Assembly: GCA_036508135.1 (NCBI GenBank)
Contig: DATCHW010000020.1
Location: 62,001-126,000, forward strand
Length of the DNA: 64,000 bases
Reading direction: 5' to 3'
Source of the DNA: DATCHW01 sp036508135
GTDB taxonomy: Bacteria; Bacteroidota; Ignavibacteria; Tepidaquicellales; Tepidaquicellaceae
The notes below the pieces were generated by a model that worked only from the letters and a program-made list of their open reading frames with translations, did not search any database and was not told where the DNA came from. Below are positions 17,123 to 24,035 of the stretch, piece after piece (within the stretch, counting starts at the first letter, position 1; every line of letters starts with the position of its first letter). The translations under genes were made by a program, and so were the position numbers.

Positions 17123-18481
17123 TTATTTAATTAATAGCATTTTCTTTGTTTGAATAAAATCATTTGATTTTATTTGATAAAAATAGACTCCCGATACATA
17201 GTTACTCCCGTCGAATATTACTTCGTATGTTCCGGGAATTAGCTTTTCGTTTACGAGTGTTTGGATTTCACGACCAGTGATATCGAAGACTTTGAGAGAA
17301 ATTAACACACCCCCAGCCCCTCTCGAGAGGGGAGCTACGTCAAATTTAATTTTCGTCGTTGGATTGAATGGATTCGGATAGTTTTGATAGAGCGTGAAGT
17401 TTTGCGGGATTATTTGTGCTATTTCTTTCGTGTATGTAACTCCACCTGTTGTAGTTTTTAAAATCACGCCATAAGCTAAAGGATACTTCCATCCAACCGC
17501 ATAACCTGTTAATGCGTCATTAAACCAGATTGACGTAAGAACATTTGAATAAGTATTTCTTACATTAAACCAGTTAATACCACCGTTTGTTGTTTTCATG
17601 ATATTTGTAGTATCAGGATATTGAAATCCGGCAATCCAGCCCGTATTGATATTAATAAAAAATATTGATTTTAATCCTCTTCCGGTTCCTGAACTCTGGC
17701 TAATCCAGTTGTTACCACCGTTAGTAGTCTTTATAATCTTTCCATCTTGTGTCGAGCAAAAGACTCTTATACTGTCAATCACGAAAAGTGAATTTATCTC
17801 ATAGTCTGAGAGCGTATCTCTGCATTGTTCTACCCAGTTTATTCCGGTATTACTCGTTTTTAAAATAATTTTTTTGCGATACCCCACATCATCACCATAA
17901 TATCCACAAGCCCATCCTGTATTTGAATTATTAAATGATACCTGTTTAAAAATAAAATAATTATAAATTGAAGGGGTAACGCTAAACCAGTTAATACCGC
18001 CGTTTGTAGTTTTTATTACTGCTCCTCCTTCAGTAGTGAACATCCCATAAACCCCGCACCCGCAGAATCCTGTGTTTTCATTTATAAAAAAAATATCATG
18101 ACCGGCACTCCCCCCTCCACCTGTATATAATAAAAACCAGCTTATACCTGCATCAGTGGTTTTAAAAATTCTAAGGAGACTATAAATACCATTTGCATTT
18201 CCTCCTGTTATCCAGCCGGTATTCTGATTAATAAAAAATATAGATTTGAAAGGATGAGTGTTATACTGTGTTATAATTTGGTAAGTCCATAGTGTACCGC
18301 CGTTGGTTGTTTTTAAAACCCTCCCTGAATCTCCGACAGCAAAACCCGTTTGAGAATTTACAAATCTGACATCATATAAATCTAACAGAACATTGCTCTG
18401 CTGAAGCACCCACCCGCTCTGTGCAATTAGTAATGAGTAATTAATAATTAATAATAAAAAACTAAAAAATATTTTAATCAT
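17123..18481 (-). CDS. T9SS-secreted YCF48/BNR-like beta-propeller protein
   Basis: 452 residues: a signal peptide (LLLIINYSLLIAQ), six or seven propeller repeats (FVNSQTGFAVG, FINQNTGWITGG, IKTTNGGINW, FININTGWIAG) and a T9SS sorting domain ending TKKMLLIK. The sorting-domain loop APLSRGAGGVL is encoded by a tract centred on the perfect 16-bp palindrome CCCCTCTCGAGAGGGG at 17317-17332. The signal-peptide core comes from an AATGAGTAATTAATAATTAA-type repeat at about 18422-18455. It lies 15 bp downstream of the next gene. Many blades share near-identical DNA with the neighbouring genes, pointing to local duplication. Function beyond surface display is not visible. Confidence 0.85.
   Translation of the reverse strand: MIKIFFSFLLLIINYSLLIAQSGWVLQQSNVLLDLYDVRFVNSQTGFAVGDSGRVLKTTNGGTLWTYQIITQYNTHPFKSIFFINQNTGWITGGNANGIYSLLRIFKTTDAGISWFLLYTGGGGSAGHDIFFINENTGFCGCGVYGMFTTEGGAVIKTTNGGINWFSVTPSIYNYFIFKQVSFNNSNTGWACGYYGDDVGYRKKIILKTSNTGINWVEQCRDTLSDYEINSLFVIDSIRVFCSTQDGKIIKTTNGGNNWISQSSGTGRGLKSIFFININTGWIAGFQYPDTTNIMKTTNGGINWFNVRNTYSNVLTSIWFNDALTGYAVGWKYPLAYGVILKTTTGGVTYTKEIAQIIPQNFTLYQNYPNPFNPTTKIKFDVAPLSRGAGGVLISLKVFDITGREIQTLVNEKLIPGTYEVIFDGSNYVSGVYFYQIKSNDFIQTKKMLLIK
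17317..17332. repeat. In-frame perfect palindrome in T9SS sorting-domain loop
   Basis: CCCCTCTCGAGAGGGG is a perfect 16-bp palindrome in the codons for the sorting-domain loop. A one-mismatch copy in the same register is at 24230-24245. Confidence 0.8.
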
Positions 18482-18496
18482 AATTTTTATATAAAA

Positions 18497-20008
18497 TTAT
18501 TTTAGTAATACTAATTTCTTTGTCTCTACAAATTCTCCGCTTCTTAACTTATAAAAATACACTCCTGATGCGTAGTTACTCCCGTCGAATGTTACTTCAT
18601 ATGTTCCGGAATTTAGTTTTTCGTTTACGAGTGTTTGGATTTCACGACCGGTGATGTCATAGATTTTGAGAGATACATTCTCCCCTCTTGAGAGGGGGTT
18701 GGGTGTGTGTTCCGCTACATCAAATTTTATTTTTGTAACTGGGTTAAAGGGATTCGGGTAATTTTGGAATAATTTATATTCTCCGGGAATAGAGTTCCCA
18801 ATTTTATTGATATTCGTTAATGCTACAAGGGTTCTCTTCGCATATATATTCGATAAACTCAGACTGTCCTTTGTAAAGGCAACCCAGACAATACCTGCCC
18901 CGCCAGATTTGATTCCCCTGTTTATTGAAGGTTTGATATTTATTAAAGAATCCCCAAGACTTGTGCTGTCGTTAAAACCGAAATTTGATCCACAGAATAA
19001 TTTAGAGCTATCTGATTTTCTCAAATATGAGCAAGCCTGAAATGCACTATAATCAGTGATAATTGGATAAAAAAAGGATCTGAAATAAAAATAATTATAA
19101 GGACTGCTCAAATTATAAAAAACAGCAGACTGATAATTTTGTCCTGAAGGATATATTACAGTCGAGTAAAATTTATACTTTCCATTTCTGTCTGACTGGA
19201 AAACTAATTCCGGTCTTAAAAAACCATCCCCGTCAAATTCATTTATTATATTATCCCCTATATAAGCAACTGTATCAGGAGCTGACCAGGTATTTATCCC
19301 TAATTTGATAGTGTAATAGATCGCTTTTTTATTATCGCTTTTCAATTTTTCATAAGCGACAACAAAATTTGTACCCAAACCGAATACACCGAATACAACG
19401 AGCGGATTCCCGCAGTTTGCGGGTTCATTCACTGTCAGATTTGTATCGAGCGTAATTAAATGTGTTTGAGTATTGAACTGCCGAAAAATGATGTCATTAT
19501 TCTTTTCATAAACTATTGTGAATAAAGCAGAATCATTACTTATTATTTTTACATTTGATTTGTTTACTACAGAAGTATCAAAAGGGTATGGCTGACCCCA
19601 GCCTGAAAGGGAATCGTAAGAGGATGCATTTAAATTCCACCTCCCGTTTTGATACTCTTCCCATATGGCTAAAGCGTAAGGTACTTGTATTCCGGGATAT
19701 TGATAACGGGAAGAATAGGAAATTGCCGGGTTGCGTTTTTGAGAAGATGTATTAGTGAGATATCTAACTGTATCAACCGGTCCGTTTTGTCCAATTTTTA
19801 GAACACAAATCTGTGAATTGCTTCCAAAATATCTTTCGAATATCAGAAATTCCCAATAAAATAAATTAACATTCGAAGTCCTGTATTTTAAAGCAAAAGA
19901 AGGATTTTTATCAACAAAACCCGAAGTAAAAGTATATTTATTCCATGAATATTGAGACATCGCCTGAATACTCAAAACCAGAAAAATCAATAAAAAAAAC
20001 TTTTTCAT
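18497..20008 (-). CDS. T9SS-secreted protein, probable non-YCF48 beta-propeller
   Basis: 503 residues with a signal peptide (LLIFLVLSIQAMSQ) and a T9SS sorting domain (about 410-503). The central part lacks the TGW/NGGxNW repeat of its neighbours. It has segments such as ALAIWEEYQNGRWNLNASSYD, FVVAYEKLKSDNKKAIYYTI and RPELVFQSDRNGKYKFYS, which look like blades of a sialidase- or TolB-like propeller; I cannot place it in a named family. The sorting-domain loop AEHTPNPLSRGEN carries the same palindrome as the gene at 14420. The end, FVETKKLVLLK, is identical to that of the genes at 22658 and nearly so to 24036. Spacing is 13 bp to the next gene upstream. Confidence 0.78.
   Translation of the reverse strand: MKKFFLLIFLVLSIQAMSQYSWNKYTFTSGFVDKNPSFALKYRTSNVNLFYWEFLIFERYFGSNSQICVLKIGQNGPVDTVRYLTNTSSQKRNPAISYSSRYQYPGIQVPYALAIWEEYQNGRWNLNASSYDSLSGWGQPYPFDTSVVNKSNVKIISNDSALFTIVYEKNNDIIFRQFNTQTHLITLDTNLTVNEPANCGNPLVVFGVFGLGTNFVVAYEKLKSDNKKAIYYTIKLGINTWSAPDTVAYIGDNIINEFDGDGFLRPELVFQSDRNGKYKFYSTVIYPSGQNYQSAVFYNLSSPYNYFYFRSFFYPIITDYSAFQACSYLRKSDSSKLFCGSNFGFNDSTSLGDSLINIKPSINRGIKSGGAGIVWVAFTKDSLSLSNIYAKRTLVALTNINKIGNSIPGEYKLFQNYPNPFNPVTKIKFDVAEHTPNPLSRGENVSLKIYDITGREIQTLVNEKLNSGTYEVTFDGSNYASGVYFYKLRSGEFVETKKLVLLK
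18682..18697. repeat. In-frame palindrome in T9SS sorting-domain loop
   Basis: CCCCTCTTGAGAGGGG, the second copy of the element at 14605-14620. The flanking bases also match, and the encoded loop AEHTPNPLSRGEN is the same. Confidence 0.8.
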
Positions 20009-20021
20009 AAAATTGAAATTT

Positions 20022-22598
20022 TTATTTTAAAAGAATGAATTTTTTGCTGTTTACATATTCTCTTACTTTTAGTTGATAAAAATATACTCCTGATGCATAG
20101 TTGCTGCCGTCGAATGTTACTTCGTAAGTTCCGGGATTTAGTTTTTCATTTACAAGTATTTGTATTTCACGACCGGTGATGTCGAAGACTTTGAGAGTTA
20201 CATTACTGGATTCCAGCCTTCGCTGGAATGACAAATTGTTTGGGATATCAAAACGAATTTTTGTTACCGGATTAAATGGATTTGGATAATTTTGCTCAAG
20301 TCCGAATTTAGTTGGTACTACACTGCTGATTTTATTTATTCCAATTACGTATCCGCTGTTATAAAACTCTCTTGCAACATCTGCAAGTTGTTTTAATTTT
20401 GTTACTGAGTTTAGATTGCTTGTACCTCTTGCAATTAACTGACAGATTACTATTGTTTGTGTATCACCGGGCATTATTGTTAGATTATCTGCACCTGAAT
20501 TTAATAAGAATCTTACATCTGTTGGCGGAGCAGGGATTACAGGATTTCCCGAGGAATCGAGATTGCAATTATTTATAATACCTTTAACTTCAGTCCAACC
20601 TGTGTTAAGCTCAGGGTCTCCGGGAAATACATATTTTGTTTTTTTATAAAAATTAGGAGGATTAATAAGCTGCGTAGGGTCGAGCCAGCAGGTTGAATCT
20701 TTTTTAAATCCCTGCATCATAAAATATGCGGAATAAGGCTCTCCATTGGGGTCTGTTTCGCAATAACCTCCTCCTACCATTGAACCATAAAAAGGAACGA
20801 AAGAAGTTAAGTCAAGTTGTTTTGGAGGATTACTATATTTGTTATAAGCACCTTTGATCAGAATAAATCCTACAGCAGGTGGTGCAGTACCATATATCGG
20901 ATCGTAATTAGTACCATTGTAGCAAAAACCAAGTTTTCGGGTAGTATCACATCCAATATAATCATCAACTGCCTCGCCTAAATCGGGGTCAGATATTAAA
21001 GATAAATATGTCCGGGTCCAGGGCTGTAAACCCTTATTAATAATCACAAACTTTAGAAACTGCATATCTGCATAAGATGGTTGTGAATAACACCATGCAG
21101 TAAGGTGGACCTCACTATAGAGCGGCGGTGTTCCTCCGCCAAATCCTTCCCCTGCAGTATGAGATTGAGGAAATCCATCAGTCATACAAAGGAAAATTGT
21201 CTGAGATGCACCTCTCACTCCGGGTGTATCTATCTGCGGGTTATAAATTCCATTATTATTTACATCAACAAATGGAGCGCCGTAAGGAACCATTAAACCC
21301 CAGTTTGCCCAATCCTGATTTGTTGTATATCCATCTCCCCGTTTTACGTTATAAAATTTGAAAGTGTCGTTTGTATATGCAACTCCATTATTACAAAATC
21401 CCGGAAGATACTCCCCCTTATAAGATGCCATTGCTTCCCGGAACTGTCCCTGATAAAATGCAGCCATTGAGAGTCCTGCTGTGAAGACTGCAGTTTTATT
21501 TGAATCCTTAGGCCATACAAATCCTGCCAAATTTCCATATCTCGTGTTCTGATCAAAGATACCTGAACTATTGATATAAGCCCTGATGTTATTTCCTTCT
21601 AATTTTGAAGTGATGAAAGAACTATCAATATCTCTTCTCAGAATTTTTCCGGAATTACCTACTACGAATGGATATGAAATTGAATTCAGATCATTAGTTG
21701 TTGGTGTCAGAGTAGACACCCAGGATATACCTTTATTGGTACTTTGCAATATAACTCCGTTATTTCCGCATATATAATATGTTGTATCATGGCCTGTATT
21801 TACTGGTGAAAAATATTTTAAGTCTGATGTAGTTCCGCTGGGTATAGTAATCCAGTTAATTCCATTGTTAGTAGTTTTCAAAATCAAACCGTTAGAACCT
21901 GTAATCCAACCGATTCCATTGTCAACATAACTCATACAATAAATTTTATTGGTAACTCCGGAGTTAATTGATGTCCAATTTTCTCCAAAATTAGTGGTAC
22001 GCAATATAACTCCATTATTTCCTCCGACTATTCCTGTGTTATTAGTATCAAGATAAGAAATTGGCCAAAAATTAATAGTATATAAGTCTTGTGTGGTGCC
22101 TGAAGGTTTAGCAGTCCAGTTGCTCCAATTCGAACCAAGAGTAAAGGTCGAACTTAGTATCGTTCCGTTTGAACCGACTGAGATACGCCTGAACATTGAT
22201 GGTGGTACAGAATGCCTTATATATGAAATACTGAATAGATTTTCTATTGTACCACTTGGCTGCTGAATCCACGGGGTGATATATGGAGAACCATTAATAA
22301 AATAAATAGAACCGTTCTGTCCTACAGCAGTATAGCCAAAGATATTAATAAATTGATAAAAATTAATATTAGGAAGTACGGAGGCATTCAGAAAATTATA
22401 ACCCTGATTTGTAGAATACAAAAATGTACCATTATCACCCAACATATAATAATTTGGATTGAGATATAGTACATTGTTAAGATTGGACTGAACCGGAGAA
22501 GGAATCACTCGCCAGTAATAATGCTGTGAAAAGCAATTATCAATGAGTAATGAATAATGAGTAATGAGTAATAAAAAAATAAAAAATAATTTCTTCAT
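20022..22598 (-). CDS. Large T9SS-secreted propeller protein, paralogue A
   Basis: 858 residues. A signal peptide (LLLITHYSLLIDNCFSQ) precedes a YCF48-like N-terminal propeller (about 25-330; repeated GNNGVILRTTNFGENW, GSNGLILKTTNNGINW). The middle domain (about 335-750) holds VDVNNNGIYNPQIDTPGVRG, GEGFGGGTPPLYSEVHLTAW and SDPDLGEAVDDYIGCDTTR; the Asp/Asn-rich segments look like calcium-binding loops. A T9SS sorting domain ends the protein. The paralogue at 24036 has the same order and closely similar sequence. The sorting-domain loop PNNLSFQRRLESSN is encoded by an element centred on the stem-loop at 20210-20229. It is 59 bp from the gene upstream, the longest gap in the series. Surface location inferred; function of the middle domain unknown. 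Confidence 0.82.
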   Translation of the reverse strand: MKKLFFIFLLLITHYSLLIDNCFSQHYYWRVIPSPVQSNLNNVLYLNPNYYMLGDNGTFLYSTNQGYNFLNASVLPNINFYQFINIFGYTAVGQNGSIYFINGSPYITPWIQQPSGTIENLFSISYIRHSVPPSMFRRISVGSNGTILSSTFTLGSNWSNWTAKPSGTTQDLYTINFWPISYLDTNNTGIVGGNNGVILRTTNFGENWTSINSGVTNKIYCMSYVDNGIGWITGSNGLILKTTNNGINWITIPSGTTSDLKYFSPVNTGHDTTYYICGNNGVILQSTNKGISWVSTLTPTTNDLNSISYPFVVGNSGKILRRDIDSSFITSKLEGNNIRAYINSSGIFDQNTRYGNLAGFVWPKDSNKTAVFTAGLSMAAFYQGQFREAMASYKGEYLPGFCNNGVAYTNDTFKFYNVKRGDGYTTNQDWANWGLMVPYGAPFVDVNNNGIYNPQIDTPGVRGASQTIFLCMTDGFPQSHTAGEGFGGGTPPLYSEVHLTAWCYSQPSYADMQFLKFVIINKGLQPWTRTYLSLISDPDLGEAVDDYIGCDTTRKLGFCYNGTNYDPIYGTAPPAVGFILIKGAYNKYSNPPKQLDLTSFVPFYGSMVGGGYCETDPNGEPYSAYFMMQGFKKDSTCWLDPTQLINPPNFYKKTKYVFPGDPELNTGWTEVKGIINNCNLDSSGNPVIPAPPTDVRFLLNSGADNLTIMPGDTQTIVICQLIARGTSNLNSVTKLKQLADVAREFYNSGYVIGINKISSVVPTKFGLEQNYPNPFNPVTKIRFDIPNNLSFQRRLESSNVTLKVFDITGREIQILVNEKLNPGTYEVTFDGSNYASGVYFYQLKVREYVNSKKFILLK
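20210..20229. repeat. In-frame REP-like hairpin in T9SS sorting-domain loop
   Basis: ATTCCAGCCTTCGCTGGAAT: an 8-bp perfect stem around CTTC, flanked by CTGG and GACA. Sequences of the type TGGATTCCAGCCTTCGCTGG are familiar dispersed intergenic repeats in many bacteria. Here the element is translated as part of the sorting domain. Confidence 0.82.
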
Positions 22599-22657
22599 AA
22601 CCTAAAAATATTTAAATTTCAAATTCTAATATTAAATTCACATTTTTAAATCTAAAA

Positions 22658-24025
22658 TTATTTTAGTAACACTAATTTCTTTGTCTCTACAAATTCTCCA
22701 CTTCTTAATCGATAAAAATAAACTCCTGATGCATAGTTGCTACCGTCGAATGTTACTTCGTAAGTTCCGGGATTTAGTTTTTCGTTTACGAGTGTTTGGA
22801 TTTCCCAACCGCGTAGATCATAGACAGACAGCAATGTCTGTCCTACGTAGTGCACCGCTATATCAAATTTTATTTTTGTTACCGGATTGAACGGATTCGG
22901 ATAATTCTGGTTTAAGGAATATTTTTCAGGTATAGAATTATTTGCTATTATAACACTTGTTAAATTTGCCGTATCTCGAACCAGTTTATAAAATTTTCCG
23001 TTTTGAGTTGCTGCATATCCCCATATTCTATTATTCTTCCTTACAAAACTTAAATGATTTACCTGATCACTATTATTATTAATTATCATTGGGCTCCAAT
23101 TAAGTCCATTATTAGTAGACTTATAAATAGCATCCATAGAAATCGATGAACTCGAAAAATACCAGTTACTTGTTCCTTCTATCCAATTCAGAGAATTTAC
23201 CGGTTGTCCTGATTCAATTGGTAAAAGAAAATAGTTCGACCAATTAAAACCTCCATCTGTAGTTTTGTGAAGATAAGCAGTAGGAGTTGCCCCGGAACTT
23301 GAACAAAAGCCTAATTCATTGGTTGCAGTAAATTCTATTGGCCAAAGGTAGTTACCGACGTATGGAACTGTTCTTTCAAGCCAGTTAACACCTCCATTTG
23401 TTGTAAAAGCAAGCCTTGGAATTCCATTACCATAACTTAAGCCCATCCAATAATGATTTTCATCGGTAACACAGGAAGATGCTTGCATTCCATAATAATT
23501 ATTTGTAAATGTAGGAGAAAAAATTGCCCAATTAAATCCACCATTTGTTGTTTTTAAGATTTTGAATGGAGTACCGGTACCATTTGGCGGATCGCTGTTC
23601 GCATAACCGATTAATTTATTTGTCTTTGAAAATTTAATATCATTTATAAATGATGAGCCACCAAAATTAAATATCATTTCCCAATTATAACCCCCGTCCG
23701 TTGTTACGAATATTCTCCCATCATACGTTCCTACCCAGGCTTTAGAAGTATCAATTGCAGCTATACAAGTTATTCTAGTAGAATACATAAAATCTTGCAT
23801 AGGAAGTTTATACCAGATTCCCGGAGGTTTCATTTTGTAAACAAGACTTGTGTCCGGGGGAAACCCTAAAGTTCCAATACCCCAAACGGAGAGTGTATCC
23901 ACTGTACATAAATAATCCAGTTTCTCGAAGTTACCTGTATTTATCTGGTAATCAAAAATCCATTGGGCATTTGCAATGAGTAATGTGCAATGAATAATGA
24001 GTAATGTTAAAATTATTTTCTTCAT
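22658..24025 (-). CDS. T9SS-secreted YCF48/BNR-like beta-propeller protein
   Basis: 455 residues: a signal peptide (LLIIHCTLLIANAQ), propeller repeats with FVTTDGGYNW, LKTTNGGFNW, FTTNGGVNW, HKTTDGGFNW and YKSTNNGLNW, and a T9SS sorting domain. The loop AVHYVGQTLLSVYDLRGWEI differs from the standard DITGRE and is encoded by a tract around the stem-loop GACAGACAGCAATGTCTGTC at 22823-22842. Here the element has replaced part of the strand (YDLRGWEI against YDITGREI) rather than simply extending a loop. It lies 10 bp downstream of the large paralogue B gene. Predicted cell-surface propeller; ligand unknown. Confidence 0.84.
   Translation of the reverse strand: MKKIILTLLIIHCTLLIANAQWIFDYQINTGNFEKLDYLCTVDTLSVWGIGTLGFPPDTSLVYKMKPPGIWYKLPMQDFMYSTRITCIAAIDTSKAWVGTYDGRIFVTTDGGYNWEMIFNFGGSSFINDIKFSKTNKLIGYANSDPPNGTGTPFKILKTTNGGFNWAIFSPTFTNNYYGMQASSCVTDENHYWMGLSYGNGIPRLAFTTNGGVNWLERTVPYVGNYLWPIEFTATNELGFCSSSGATPTAYLHKTTDGGFNWSNYFLLPIESGQPVNSLNWIEGTSNWYFSSSSISMDAIYKSTNNGLNWSPMIINNNSDQVNHLSFVRKNNRIWGYAATQNGKFYKLVRDTANLTSVIIANNSIPEKYSLNQNYPNPFNPVTKIKFDIAVHYVGQTLLSVYDLRGWEIQTLVNEKLNPGTYEVTFDGSNYASGVYFYRLRSGEFVETKKLVLLK
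22823..22842. repeat. In-frame hairpin element in T9SS sorting-domain loop
   Basis: GACAGACA and TGTCTGTC form a perfect 8-bp stem around GCAA. The flanks GTAG and CTAC extend the symmetry. A fourth repeat family at the same sorting-domain site. Confidence 0.8.
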
Positions 24026-24035
24026 ATTTAAAATA